Of a stretch of DNA of 64,000 bases, positions 8,301 to 17,546 are shown in pieces. The position numbers and the translations under genes are program-made. Source of the stretch: JAVKFY01 sp040223615 (GTDB lineage: Bacteria; Pseudomonadota; Alphaproteobacteria; GCA-2731375); contig JAVKFY010000081.1 in assembly GCA_040223615.1 (NCBI GenBank), forward strand, positions 85,566-149,565. The letters are read 5' to 3'. Below the pieces are notes generated by a model. The model was not told the DNA's origin. It saw only the letters and a list, made by a program, of their open reading frames with translations, and searched no databases. Numbering within the stretch: the stretch's first letter is position 1; every line of letters begins with the position of its first letter.

Positions 8301-9738
8301 GTCTCCGCTTACCTCACTTCACGCTACGGGCGCCGCCGGCACAGGTCAACGAAGCCGGGGTGTCATCGCCACCGCCGTTGCCGCCGTCGTCGCCACGACC
8401 CTGCTGGCCGCCTGCGACGCGCGCCCGCCGGTTGGCGAGGTCGGCAATATCTCCGGCGCCATCGGCGCGGTCGCCGCCGTGGAGCCCGCCGCCACCCTGG
8501 TGGCGCAGGATACATTGTCCGCCGGCGGCACCGCCGCGGATGCGGTCACGGCCGCCTATTTCACGTTGCTGGTGACCTATCCCGTCGCGGTCGGTGTTGG
8601 CGGCGGCGGCATCTGCGTGACCTATGACCGCGAGAGCAACGTCGCCGAGACCTTGGACTTCCGCGCCGGCCAGGGCAGCGGGACGGTGCCGGTGCCGGGT
8701 ACGCTGCGGGGCATGGCGGCGCTGCACGCGCGCTACGGCCGGCTGCCGTGGACGCAGCTCATCGGTCCGGCGGAATCGAACGCCCGCTTCGGGGTGCCGA
8801 TGAGCCGGGCGCTGGCACGCCGCGTTGCCGAGAACGAGGCCGCGATTCGCGCCGACAAGGGCCTGGCCGAGCTGTTCGTGAACGAGCAGGGCGCGTTGCG
8901 CGGTGAGGGCGACCCGCTGCGTCAGGTGGCGTTGTCCTCGGTACTGGGCGCGGTGCGCAGCCGCGGCGTCGGCGACTTTTATGGAGGCGAATCCGGTCGC
9001 GCGCTGGTCGAGGCGGTCGAACTCGCCGGCGAGTCGCTGGCGGTCGACGATCTTCGGGCCTATCGCGCGACCTGGCGCAAGACACTGCGGCAGGAACTCG
9101 ACAACGTCACCTTCCATGCCCCGGCCGAGGTTGGCGCCGGCGGCACCATCGCAAAGCTGCTGCAAACGCTCCCCGCCGGCGGTGGCGGAGAGGCCATGGT
9201 CGCGGCCAGCCGTGCCGCCTACGCCGGTGGCGCCGACGTGCCGGAACGCCCGGGCGACGCCGGGGTCGTCGCCATCGATCGCCGCGGCAATGGCGTGGCC
9301 TGCGCCTTCACGTTGCGCCAGGATTTCGGCAGCGGCCGCATGGCCCGCGCCAGCGGCGTCATCCTGTCCGCCGCCGACACCAACGCCGATGCCGCGCTGG
9401 CACCTGTGGTCGGCGCCAACATGAACACCGATCAGGTCTATTTCGCCGGTGTCGCTTCCGGCGGCTGGCCGGCCGCGCTGGCCGTCGCCGCGGTGGCGCG
9501 CGGCGTGTCGAGCAGTGACGACCTGAGCGCCGCCATCGCCGCACCGCGCGCCGCGCAGGCCGGTGCCGGCGGCCCGGTGCTGGCGGAGCAGGGCGCCGGC
9601 GTCGGTGTGGCGAAGACAGTGCCGGCACTCGGCCTGGTGCAGGCCGGCTGGTGCTCGAACGGCGCCAAGAGCAACCCCGAACGCTGTCAGGGCCGGTCCG
9701 ACCCGCGCGGCTTCGGCCTCGGCGAAGATGGAGGCTGA
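8299..9738 (+). CDS. Gamma-glutamyltranspeptidase-like lipoprotein lacking the catalytic threonine
   Basis: 479 aa, shorter than active GGTs (about 540-580). An arginine-containing n-region, a hydrophobic stretch and the lipobox LAAC39 predict an outer-face lipoprotein. The GGT fold is recognisable: AVEPAATLVAQDTLSAGGTAADAV, VGGGGICVTYD, ETLDFR, PVPGTLRGMAALHARYGRLPW and a late ASGGWP. At the autocatalytic site the canonical TTHxSVxDxxGNxV reads DAGVVAIDRRGNGV (from D320), so the Thr that both cleaves the proenzyme and acts as nucleophile is missing. It is likely a non-catalytic or differently acting homologue. It is followed after 3 bp by an aminotransferase gene. GGT membership is what I see; loss of activity is inferred. 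Confidence 0.82.
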   Translation: MSPLTSLHATGAAGTGQRSRGVIATAVAAVVATTLLAACDARPPVGEVGNISGAIGAVAAVEPAATLVAQDTLSAGGTAADAVTAAYFTLLVTYPVAVGVGGGGICVTYDRESNVAETLDFRAGQGSGTVPVPGTLRGMAALHARYGRLPWTQLIGPAESNARFGVPMSRALARRVAENEAAIRADKGLAELFVNEQGALRGEGDPLRQVALSSVLGAVRSRGVGDFYGGESGRALVEAVELAGESLAVDDLRAYRATWRKTLRQELDNVTFHAPAEVGAGGTIAKLLQTLPAGGGGEAMVAASRAAYAGGADVPERPGDAGVVAIDRRGNGVACAFTLRQDFGSGRMARASGVILSAADTNADAALAPVVGANMNTDQVYFAGVASGGWPAALAVAAVARGVSSSDDLSAAIAAPRAAQAGAGGPVLAEQGAGVGVAKTVPALGLVQAGWCSNGAKSNPERCQGRSDPRGFGLGEDGG

Positions 9739-9741
9739 GCC

Positions 9742-10887
9742 ATGAAGATCGGCACCCGCAGCGACGTTCCCGGCTTCATCGTCATGGACGTGATGAAAGC
9801 CGCCGCCGAGCGCCAGGCGACCGGCGCCGACGTGCTGCACATGGAGGTCGGCCAACCCGCGACGGGCGCGCCGAAGGGCGCCGTCGAGGCGGTGAAGCAG
9901 GCGCTCGACAGCAACGTGCTGGGCTACACCCTGGCGCTCGGCATCGATCCGCTGCGCCAGCGCATCGCCCGTCACTACCAGGACATGTACGGCCTGAACG
10001 TGCCGGTGGAGCGCATCGCCGTCACCACCGGTTCGTCGGGCGCCTTCATGCTGGCCTTCCTGGCTTCGTTCGACCCCGGCGACAAGGTCGCGATCCTGCG
10101 GCCGGGCTATCCCTGTTACCGCCACATCCTCTCCACCCTGCAGATCGAGGTGGTGGAGGTGCCGGTCGGCGCCGCGAGCGGGTTTCAGCCGACGCTGGCG
10201 ATGCTCGACGCGGCCGGCGGCGCCGACCTGGCCGGGCTGCTGATCGCGTCGCCGGCGAACCCGACCGGCTCGATGCTGAGCCGCGGCCAGCTCGCCGAGA
10301 TCGTCGGCTACTGCCGGGACAACGGCATCCGATTCATTTCCGACGAGATCTATCACGGCATCACCTTCAGCGAGCCGGCGGTGACGGCGGCCGAGCTCGA
10401 CGACCAGGCGATCGTCATCAACAGCTTCTCGAAATACTACTCGATGACCGGCTGGCGGCTCGGCTGGATGGTGCTGCCAGACGAACTGGTGCGGCCGGTG
10501 GAGCGGCTGGCGCAGAACCTGTTCATTTCGCCGCCGGCGATATCGCAGGTCGCCGGCGCCGCCGCGATGGATTGCCACGACGAGGTGCGGGCCAATGTCG
10601 CGCGTTACGCCGCGAACCGCGAGCTGCTATTGCGCGAGCTGCCGAAGGCCGGCCTGGACAAGCTGGCGCCGGCCGACGGCGCCTTCTACATCTACGCCGA
10701 CGTGCGCCACCTGACCAACGACTCCGCCGCCTTCTGCAAGGACATGCTGAACATCACCGGCGTCGCGGCGACACCGGGCCTGGATTTCGACCAAGTCGAC
10801 GGCGGCGGTTACGTCCGCTTCTGTTTTGCCGGCGCCACGCCGGACATGGCCGCGGCTGCCGACGCGCTCAAGTCCTGGCTGCGCTGA
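9742..10887 (+). CDS. PLP-dependent aminotransferase, class I/II
   Basis: 381 aa of fold-type I. The Schiff-base lysine is K231 in NSFSKYYSMTGWRLGW, with N173 in ASPANPTGSML, D201 and Y204 in ISDEIYHGITF, and GSSG (97-100) for phosphate binding. Such proteins transfer amino groups between amino acids and 2-oxo acids. Similarity to aspartate/aromatic aminotransferases is general, so the substrate is open. GGAGG lies about 7 bases before the ATG, and the gene is probably co-transcribed with the preceding GGT-like lipoprotein. It ends 7 bp from the convergent rne gene. Confidence 0.9.
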   Translation: MKIGTRSDVPGFIVMDVMKAAAERQATGADVLHMEVGQPATGAPKGAVEAVKQALDSNVLGYTLALGIDPLRQRIARHYQDMYGLNVPVERIAVTTGSSGAFMLAFLASFDPGDKVAILRPGYPCYRHILSTLQIEVVEVPVGAASGFQPTLAMLDAAGGADLAGLLIASPANPTGSMLSRGQLAEIVGYCRDNGIRFISDEIYHGITFSEPAVTAAELDDQAIVINSFSKYYSMTGWRLGWMVLPDELVRPVERLAQNLFISPPAISQVAGAAAMDCHDEVRANVARYAANRELLLRELPKAGLDKLAPADGAFYIYADVRHLTNDSAAFCKDMLNITGVAATPGLDFDQVDGGGYVRFCFAGATPDMAAAADALKSWLR

Positions 10888-10894
10888 CGACGCC

Positions 10895-13438
10895 CTAGAA
10901 AATCCGGCGCTGCCACCAGCCGCGACGCTTCGGCTGATCGTCGGCCGGCGGCGTTTCGGCGACGGCGGCGATGCCGGTGTCGGTCACGACCGTGGTTTCC
11001 ACGCTGCCGTCGTCGGCCTCGTCCGCCGGCGGCTCTTCGCGATTGGCGCTGCCGTTGCCGTTGCTGGCCGCAACCGGTTCCGGCTCGGGCTCGGCCGCAA
11101 CCGCGGGCTCGGGCGTCGCTTCGGGCTCGGGCACCACTTCGGCGACCGGCTCAGGCTCAGGCTCAGGAACCGCCACGGCCTCGGGCGCCGGTTCGGGCCC
11201 TCTGGTCTTCGGCGGCTCGTAGGCGCCGGGCGTGGTGTCGATTTCGCCGAACTCGTCGACCGGGATCGCCGCTGGCGGGGGCGGGGCGGCCGCCGCGACC
11301 TCATCGGCAGGTGCGGCCTCAGCATCGGCCTCGGCTTCGGGCGTCGCCTCTTCCTCGCCACGCCGGCGCCGGCCGCCGCGGCGTCCGCGCCGACGCCGAC
11401 CGCGCCGCTGTTCTTCCTCGCCGTCGCTGTCGGCGGCCTCGGCCGCTTCCGCGGGAGCGTCGGGTTGCTCGCCATCGGCATCGCTGGCTTCGGCCGCCTC
11501 GTTCGAGGCCTCGTCGTCGCCGTCCTCCGACTTGCGTCGGCGGCGGCGCCGACGGCGCTTGCGCTTGCCGTCGCCATCCTCGGCCGCCTCGCTGGCGTCC
11601 GCGCTCGCGGGGCTCTCGGCGTCCTCGACATCGACGTCGGCATCGCCGTCGTCAACTGCAACGGATTCACGTAGCGCGGCCGCGTGCGCGTCGGCCTCGC
11701 TGCGCCGCTCGGCCGCCTCGTCGGCGGTCAGCGCCACGTCGATGTCGATCTTGTAGTCCGGCGGCACCATGTCCGGGTCGCCTTCGATCATCACCGTCAT
11801 CTTGTAGCGCTGCTCGACTTCGATCACGGACGAGCGCTTCTGGTTCAGCAGGTAGAGCGCCACCTCGGTCGGCACCTTGACGGTGATCTTGCCGGCGCGA
11901 CAGCGCAGGCCTTCTTCCTCGATCGCGCGCAGCACGTGCAGCACGGTCGATTCGGTGGATCGCACGTAGCCGGTGCCGGCGCAGATCTGGCACGGCACCA
12001 TCGAGGCCTCGAACAGGCTCGGCCGCAGCCGCTGGCGCGACATCTCCAGCAAGCCGAAACCGCTGATCCGGCCGACCTGGATGCGCGCCCGGTCGATCTT
12101 CAGCGCGTCCTTGATCTTGCGCTCGACCGCCCGGTTGTTGCGGTTCTCCTCCATGTCGATGAAGTCGATGACGATCAGGCCGGCGAGGTCGCGCAGGCGC
12201 AACTGGCGGGCGACCTCCTCGGCCGCCTCCATGTTGGTCTTCAGTGCGGTCTCTTCGATATTGTGCTCGCGCGTGGAGCGCCCGGAGTTGACGTCGACGG
12301 CGACCAGCGCCTCGGTCGGGCTCAGCACGATGTAGCCGCCCGATCGCAGCTGCACGGTGTTGGCATGCATCGAATCGAGCTGCTGCTCGACATGCTGGCG
12401 GTGGAACAGCGGCACCTCGCCGCGATAGGGCTGCACCTTCTTGGCGTGGCTCGCCAGCATCATGCGCATGAAGTCCTTGGCGATGCGGTAGCCCTCATCG
12501 CCCTCGACCAGCACCTCGTCGATGTCCTTGGTGTACAGGTCGCGGATCGCGCGCTTGATCAGGTTGGCTTCTTCGTAGACCAGGGTCGGCGCGCTCGACT
12601 GCAGCGTCAGCTCGCGCACATTGTCCCACACCCGCATGAGATACTCGAAGTCGCGCTTGATCTCCGACTTGGTGCGGTTCATGCCGGCGGTACGGACGAT
12701 CACGCCCATGCCCTCGGTGACCTCCAGGTCGGAGACGATTCCCTTCAGCTTCTTGCGCGCCGTGGCGTTGGCGATCTTGCGGCTGATGCCGCCGCCGCGC
12801 GCGGTGTTCGGCATCAGCACGCAGTAGCGGCCGGCCAGCGACAGGTACGTGGTCAGCGCCGCGCCCTTGTTGCCACGTTCTTCCTTGACCACCTGCACCA
12901 GCAGGATCTGCCGGCGCTTGATCACTTCCTGGATCTTGTACTGGTTTTTCGGCCGTGCGCGCGGGCGGGGCACCTCGTCCAGCGCATCGTCGCCGCCGGC
13001 GGCCTCCGGCGCCTCGGCCGGCTTGTCGTCGTCGCCATTATCGGCGCCGGCGGTGTCCGCTTCAGCCTCATCGATCGCTTCAGCTTCGGACTCGGCGTCG
13101 GCCCTGGGGCTGTTGTCCTCGTCGTCCTCGGCGGCGGCCTCCTCGGCCTGCTGCGCGGCTTCCTCGGCCAGCAACTGGCGCCGGTCGGCGACCGGGATCT
13201 GGTAGTAGTCGGGGTGGATTTCGTTGAACGCCAGGAAGCCCTGACGGTTGCCGCCATACTCGACGAAGGCGGCCTGCAGCGAGGGCTCCACCCGCGTGAC
13301 CTTGGCGAGGTAGATGTTGCCCTTGAGCTGCTTCTTGGTGGAGGTTTCGAAGTCGAATTCCTCGACCCGATTGCCACGCATGACGACGACCCGCGTCTCT
13401 TCCTGGTGAGTCGCGTCGATCAACATTTTGACTGTCAT
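10895..13438 (-). CDS. rne: Ribonuclease E/G
   Basis: 847 aa. The catalytic half has MLIDATHQEETRVVV at the start, an S1 domain split by an acidic insert (about 92-160) as in other alphaproteobacterial RNase E, and the metal-binding aspartates D382 (VAVDVNSG) and D425 (IVIDFIDMEENRNNRAVE). The zinc-link C483-Q-I-C486-AGTG allows tetramer formation. The C-terminal part (from about 590) is disordered, with arginine-rich blocks (RRRRRRRRRK type) and proline/glutamate-rich runs, probably the RNA- and partner-binding scaffold of a degradosome. It initiates mRNA decay and rRNA/tRNA processing. It has a long leader with a GC hairpin just before the start and is convergent with the aminotransferase gene. 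Confidence 0.96.
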   Translation of the reverse strand: MTVKMLIDATHQEETRVVVMRGNRVEEFDFETSTKKQLKGNIYLAKVTRVEPSLQAAFVEYGGNRQGFLAFNEIHPDYYQIPVADRRQLLAEEAAQQAEEAAAEDDEDNSPRADAESEAEAIDEAEADTAGADNGDDDKPAEAPEAAGGDDALDEVPRPRARPKNQYKIQEVIKRRQILLVQVVKEERGNKGAALTTYLSLAGRYCVLMPNTARGGGISRKIANATARKKLKGIVSDLEVTEGMGVIVRTAGMNRTKSEIKRDFEYLMRVWDNVRELTLQSSAPTLVYEEANLIKRAIRDLYTKDIDEVLVEGDEGYRIAKDFMRMMLASHAKKVQPYRGEVPLFHRQHVEQQLDSMHANTVQLRSGGYIVLSPTEALVAVDVNSGRSTREHNIEETALKTNMEAAEEVARQLRLRDLAGLIVIDFIDMEENRNNRAVERKIKDALKIDRARIQVGRISGFGLLEMSRQRLRPSLFEASMVPCQICAGTGYVRSTESTVLHVLRAIEEEGLRCRAGKITVKVPTEVALYLLNQKRSSVIEVEQRYKMTVMIEGDPDMVPPDYKIDIDVALTADEAAERRSEADAHAAALRESVAVDDGDADVDVEDAESPASADASEAAEDGDGKRKRRRRRRRRKSEDGDDEASNEAAEASDADGEQPDAPAEAAEAADSDGEEEQRRGRRRRGRRGGRRRRGEEEATPEAEADAEAAPADEVAAAAPPPPAAIPVDEFGEIDTTPGAYEPPKTRGPEPAPEAVAVPEPEPEPVAEVVPEPEATPEPAVAAEPEPEPVAASNGNGSANREEPPADEADDGSVETTVVTDTGIAAVAETPPADDQPKRRGWWQRRIF

Positions 13439-13446
13439 TTTATTGC

Positions 13447-13471
13447 CCGGCGCGCGCTTGCGGCGCGCCGG
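13447..13471 (-). promoter_or_regulatory. GC hairpin in the rne 5' leader
   Basis: A perfect 9-bp stem (CCGGCGCGC at 13447-13455 with GCGCGCCGG at 13463-13471, seven-base loop) ends eight bases before the rne ATG. No Shine-Dalgarno sequence separates hairpin and start. In E. coli, RNase E represses its own mRNA through structured leader RNA; a comparable role here is an inference. Confidence 0.5.
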
Positions 13472-13727
13472 TCCCTTCGCTCAGCGAAGCTTGTGGCGAG
13501 GGTCTCGACCCGCCGAACGGTCAGCCGCGATTCGTCGGCATGGCCAGGGCGGGGAAAACACAACGTCACGACCGCCATCTATCGTGGGCGGCGAAAGCTT
13601 CGGTCTGGACCGACATTACCCGCGTCCGCCCGGCCCGGGGCTGGTGGTCGCGGAGGTTTGAGTGCCGTCCCGTGTCGGTCGCGAGCTTGCATGCCGACCG
13701 TCGCGGTTACGGAATTTCACGCGGCGC

Positions 13728-13756
13728 ATCTTACTGACACAGTCATTGAACACCAA
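13728..13756 (-). promoter_or_regulatory. Candidate sigma-70-type promoter for rne
   Basis: On the minus strand TTGGTG (13756-13751) is followed after 17 bases by TAAGAT (13733-13728). This would give a 5' leader of roughly 280 bases, consistent with the long leaders known for rne genes. The match to consensus is moderate. Confidence 0.35.
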
Positions 13757-13785
13757 ACGAATAATCGCAGGCTCTGGGCGCTCCA

Positions 13786-15000
13786 ATGGCGAAGATATGG
13801 TATGTTACTAGTGCGATGACGACAACATTTGCGATAGGCCCGCGCCTGTTGGCCAGATCGGCGGTGCTGCTCGCGGCGTTGTTGGCGCCGCTGGCGGCGC
13901 ATGCCGCGGCCGCCGTCGTCGACATTCGCTCCGGGCTGCATCCGGACAAGACCCGCGTCGTCGTCGAGTTGACTGAGCCGGTCGCCTATCAGCTCTTCAC
14001 GCTGGCCGATCCCTACCGCGTGGTGGTCGACCTGCCGGAACTGGACTGGCGGGTGAAGCCGCGCGCCGACGTCGCCAGGGGCCTGGTCGGCAACCTGCGC
14101 TATGGCGTGTTCCGGCCGGGTACGTCGCGCATCGTGCTGGACGCGACCGGGCCGGTGATCGCCAAGGCGCTGCTGCTGCCGCCGGGGAAGGGCGGCAATC
14201 ACCGCCTGGTGCTGGACCTGAGCCCGACCGACCGCACCGCCTTCCTGGCCGGCGTGAAGCCGCCGAAGCCGCCGCCGGTGGTTGAATTGCCGCCCGCCGG
14301 GCCGCGCCGCGACGATGGCAAGCGTGTCCTGGTGATCGATGCCGGCCACGGCGGCGTTGACCCCGGCGCCATCGGCATCGACGGCTATCACGAGAAGGAT
14401 CTGGTGCTGGCCTATGCGCTGGCGCTGCGCGATGCATTGCATGCCACCGGCCGCTACGAAGTGGTGCTGACCCGCGACCGCGATGTGTTCCTGCCGTTGC
14501 GCGAACGCGTCGCGGCGGCGCGCCACGCGCAGGCCGACCTTTTCATCTCGCTGCACGCCGACAGCTTGCGCGACAGGTCCGTTGGTGGCGGCGCGGTCTA
14601 CACGCTGTCGGAGACCGCTTCCGATGACGAGGCCGCCGACCTGGCGGCGCGGGAGAACAAGTCCGACCTGATCGCCGGCGTGGCGCTGGACGTGCAGGAC
14701 GACGAGGTCGCCACGATCCTGATCGACCTGGCGCAGCGCGAGGCGATGAACTACGCCGCCCGCTTCGCCCAGACTCTGGTCAAGCAGATCGGCCCGGTGC
14801 GGCAGTTGCGCAAGCGCCCACACCGTTTTGCCGGCTTCCGCGTGCTGAAGGCGCCGGACGTGCCCTCGGTGCTGCTGGAGCTTGGCTTCATGTCGAACAG
14901 TGACGATGCCCGCTTTTTGCGAGACGTCGCCGGGCGTCGCGCCGTGGTCGGCGCCGTGGTGCGGGCGATCGACCAGTATTTCACCGATCCGAAAATTTGA
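13786..15000 (+). CDS. amiC: N-acetylmuramoyl-L-alanine amidase with AMIN domain
   Basis: 404 aa. Signal peptide (hydrophobic 21-38, AHA cleavage), an AMIN domain at about 43-130 that targets such enzymes to the septum, a proline-rich linker (158-172), and an Amidase_3 domain with the zinc ligands and catalytic glutamates in place: H188 (IDAGHGG), E203 (HEKDL), H257 (SLHAD) and E366 (LLELGFMSN). It cleaves the amide between N-acetylmuramic acid and L-alanine for daughter-cell separation. ATG at 13816 is an equally plausible start that shortens the n-region. It is followed by the PBP1a gene, a conserved alphaproteobacterial pairing. Confidence 0.93.
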   Translation: MAKIWYVTSAMTTTFAIGPRLLARSAVLLAALLAPLAAHAAAAVVDIRSGLHPDKTRVVVELTEPVAYQLFTLADPYRVVVDLPELDWRVKPRADVARGLVGNLRYGVFRPGTSRIVLDATGPVIAKALLLPPGKGGNHRLVLDLSPTDRTAFLAGVKPPKPPPVVELPPAGPRRDDGKRVLVIDAGHGGVDPGAIGIDGYHEKDLVLAYALALRDALHATGRYEVVLTRDRDVFLPLRERVAAARHAQADLFISLHADSLRDRSVGGGAVYTLSETASDDEAADLAARENKSDLIAGVALDVQDDEVATILIDLAQREAMNYAARFAQTLVKQIGPVRQLRKRPHRFAGFRVLKAPDVPSVLLELGFMSNSDDARFLRDVAGRRAVVGAVVRAIDQYFTDPKI

Positions 15001-15088
15001 GCCGGCGCCGAAATTTCGCCATAACCGATTGCGATCTATATTGCGTCTTCGACGGCGCGCGTAACCGGCTTCAGGTATTGTCCGGAAC

Positions 15089-17539
15089 ATGTTGAGATTT
15101 ATCGGTATTTCGCTTTCCCTGCTGATGCTTGCCGGAATCATCGGCGGCGCGGTCGCGGCCTTCGTCCTGTGGAGCTACGCGCGCGAACTGCCCGACTATC
15201 GCCAGCTCGCCGTCTACGAGCCGCCGGTCATGAGCCGGGTGCACGCCGCCGACGGCACGCTGATCGCCGAATATGCCCGCGAGCGGCGCCTGTTCGTGCC
15301 GATCGAAACGATGCCGAAGGTGGTGATCGACGCCTTCCTGTCGGCCGAGGACAAGACCTTCTATCAGCACCCCGGCGTCGACCTGCCCGGTATCCTTGGC
15401 GCGGTGCTGATCAACGTGAAGAACCTGGGCAGCGACCGCCGCCCGGTCGGCGCCTCGACCATCACCCAGCAGGTGGCGAAGAACTTCCTGCTGACCAACG
15501 AGGTCTCGCTCGCCCGCAAGGTGAAGGAGGCGATCCTCGCCTTTCGAATCGAGAACGCCTTCTCCAAGGACCGCATCCTGGAGCTCTACCTGAACGAGAT
15601 TTATCTCGGCTTTGGCAGCTATGGCGTCGCCGCGGCGTCGCTGAACTATTTCGACAAGTCGCTGGACGAGCTGACGGTGCCGGAGGCGGCCTACCTGGCG
15701 GCGCTGCCCAAGGCGCCGTCGAACTACCACCCGATCCGCCGACCCGAGGCCGCGCGTCAGCGCCGCGACTGGGTGCTGGGCCAGATGGCCGACAATGGTG
15801 TCATCGACGATTCCGCGTTGAAGGCTTATCGCGAACTGCCGCTGGAGGTGCGTCCGCCGGAACCGGCGGAATCGGTCAACGCCGCCAACTTCGCCGAGGA
15901 AGTCCGCCGTGAAATGGTCGACCGCTACGGCGACAAGGGCCTGTACGAGGGCGGCCTGTCGATCCGGTCCACCCTGGACGGCCGGCTGCAGCAGATCGCC
16001 CACGAGGAGCTGCGCAAGGGCCTGCGCGACTATGACCGCCGGCACGGCTGGCGCGGCCCGATCGCCACGCTCACCGAAGCCGAGCTCGCCGGCAACTGGG
16101 CCGAGGCGGTGGCCGCGCTGCCGAAACCGGATGGGCTGGCGCCGTGGGACATGGCGGTGGCGCTGAAAGTCGGCGAACGTGACGTCGAGATCGGGCTGGC
16201 GGACGGCCGTCGCGGCCTGATCCTGTTCGACGAACTGCGCTGGGCCCGGCCGTGGATGGAGGGACAGTTGCTCGGGCCGTCGGTGCGCCGGGCCGGCGAT
16301 GTGGTCGATGTTGGCGACGTCGTCGCGGTCGAGCCGGTCGTCGACCTGCGGGCGGAAGAGGACCGCCCGGCCGGCGAACTGCCGCGTTTCAGCCTGCGCC
16401 AGATCCCGGAGATCAACGGCGCCATCGTCGCCATGGACCCGCATACCGGCCGGGTACTGGCGATGGTCGGCGGCTACTCCTACGACGCCAGCCAGTTCAA
16501 CCGCGCCACCCAGGCGCAGCGCCAGCCGGGCTCGTCCTTCAAGCCCTTCGTTTACGCCGCGGCGCTGGACCACGGTTTCTCGCCGAACAGCCTGGTGCTC
16601 GATGCACCGTTCGTTCTCGACCAGGGCGCGATCGGCATCTGGAAGCCAGAGAACTATACCTCGAAATTCTATGGTCCCAGTACCTTACGGCTGGGAATTG
16701 AGAAATCACGTAATCTGATGACCGTGCGCCTGGCGCAGGAAGTCGGCATGCCGGTGGTGATCGACTATGCCCGGCGCTTCGGCATCGTCGACGATATGCC
16801 ACCCTACCTGCCGATGGCGCTGGGCGCTGGCGAGACCACCTTGCTCAGGCTGACCACGGCCTACGCCATGCTGGTCAACGGCGGTAAGCGCATCGTGCCG
16901 AGCCTGGTCGACCGGGTGCAGGACCGCCGTGGCAACACCATCTATCGCCACGACCAGCGCGACTGCCCCGGCTGCGTCACCAACCGCTGGCGCGGCCAGT
17001 TCCAGCCGATCCTGCCCGACACCCGCGAGCAGGTGATCTCGCCGCAAACCGCCTACCAGGTCGTCAACATGTTGCAAGGGGTGGTGCAACGCGGCACCGG
17101 CATCCGCATCCGCGTCATCGGCAAGCCGCTGGCCGGCAAGACCGGCACCACCAACGAATCGCGCGACGCCTGGTTCATGGGTTTCGCGCCCGATCTGGCG
17201 GTGGGCGTCTATACCGGCTTCGACGAGCCGAAATCGCTGGGCAAGAAGGAGACCGGCTCGTCGCTGGGCGTGCCGATCTTCCGCGACTTCATGGCCCGCG
17301 CGCTGGAGCAGGCGCCGTCGACGCCGTTCCGCGTGCCGCCCGGCATCAAGCTGGTCCGGGTCGACGCCAGGACCGGCATGCCGGCCGAGCCCGGCGACGC
17401 CCGCACCATCATGGAGGCGTTCCGCGCCGATGCCGACCCGATGCAGGACGGCAGCGTGCTGGGCGGCGCGCCGATCCCGGTCGCCGGCGGCCAGCTGGCT
17501 CCGGAACGCACCAGGGCCGGCACCGGCGGTCTGTACTGA
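15089..17539 (+). CDS. mrcA: Penicillin-binding protein 1A (bifunctional glycosyltransferase/transpeptidase)
   Basis: 816 aa. An N-terminal membrane anchor (4-28) precedes the GT51 glycosyltransferase domain with catalytic E87 in SAEDKTFYQHPGVD and GASTITQQVAKN. The transpeptidase domain has S482-S-F-K485 (SxxK), SRN at about 542 and KTGTTN at about 688, so both activities appear intact. It polymerises and cross-links peptidoglycan in the periplasm. Genes amiC, mrcA and prfB run in one direction, an order conserved in alphaproteobacteria. A stretch at about 16655-16720, coding for the region up to the SRN motif, has markedly lower GC than the rest of the gene. Confidence 0.96.
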   Translation: MLRFIGISLSLLMLAGIIGGAVAAFVLWSYARELPDYRQLAVYEPPVMSRVHAADGTLIAEYARERRLFVPIETMPKVVIDAFLSAEDKTFYQHPGVDLPGILGAVLINVKNLGSDRRPVGASTITQQVAKNFLLTNEVSLARKVKEAILAFRIENAFSKDRILELYLNEIYLGFGSYGVAAASLNYFDKSLDELTVPEAAYLAALPKAPSNYHPIRRPEAARQRRDWVLGQMADNGVIDDSALKAYRELPLEVRPPEPAESVNAANFAEEVRREMVDRYGDKGLYEGGLSIRSTLDGRLQQIAHEELRKGLRDYDRRHGWRGPIATLTEAELAGNWAEAVAALPKPDGLAPWDMAVALKVGERDVEIGLADGRRGLILFDELRWARPWMEGQLLGPSVRRAGDVVDVGDVVAVEPVVDLRAEEDRPAGELPRFSLRQIPEINGAIVAMDPHTGRVLAMVGGYSYDASQFNRATQAQRQPGSSFKPFVYAAALDHGFSPNSLVLDAPFVLDQGAIGIWKPENYTSKFYGPSTLRLGIEKSRNLMTVRLAQEVGMPVVIDYARRFGIVDDMPPYLPMALGAGETTLLRLTTAYAMLVNGGKRIVPSLVDRVQDRRGNTIYRHDQRDCPGCVTNRWRGQFQPILPDTREQVISPQTAYQVVNMLQGVVQRGTGIRIRVIGKPLAGKTGTTNESRDAWFMGFAPDLAVGVYTGFDEPKSLGKKETGSSLGVPIFRDFMARALEQAPSTPFRVPPGIKLVRVDARTGMPAEPGDARTIMEAFRADADPMQDGSVLGGAPIPVAGGQLAPERTRAGTGGLY

Positions 17540-17546
17540 GCCTTGT

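Larger units (their letters stand above)
13439..13785. other. 347-bp divergent intergenic region rne/amiC
   Basis: No gene or gene remnant is visible. The segment holds the rne leader hairpin, a candidate rne promoter, and whatever drives the divergent amidase gene. I found no convincing promoter on the plus strand. Confidence 0.5.

Noticed and set aside
8314..10578. Very long open frame on the minus strand opposite the GGT-like and aminotransferase genes
   Set aside because: High GC leaves antisense frames open; the plus-strand genes have clear family motifs, and the antisense product is Arg/Gly/His-rich with no recognisable domain.
13746..13768. Plus-strand promoter for amiC starting with TTGAAC
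   Set aside because: No acceptable -10 box at 16-18 bases.
11684..13819. 711-codon plus-strand frame opposite rne
   Set aside because: Shadow of the RNase E coding strand; His/Asp/Leu-rich composition without motifs.
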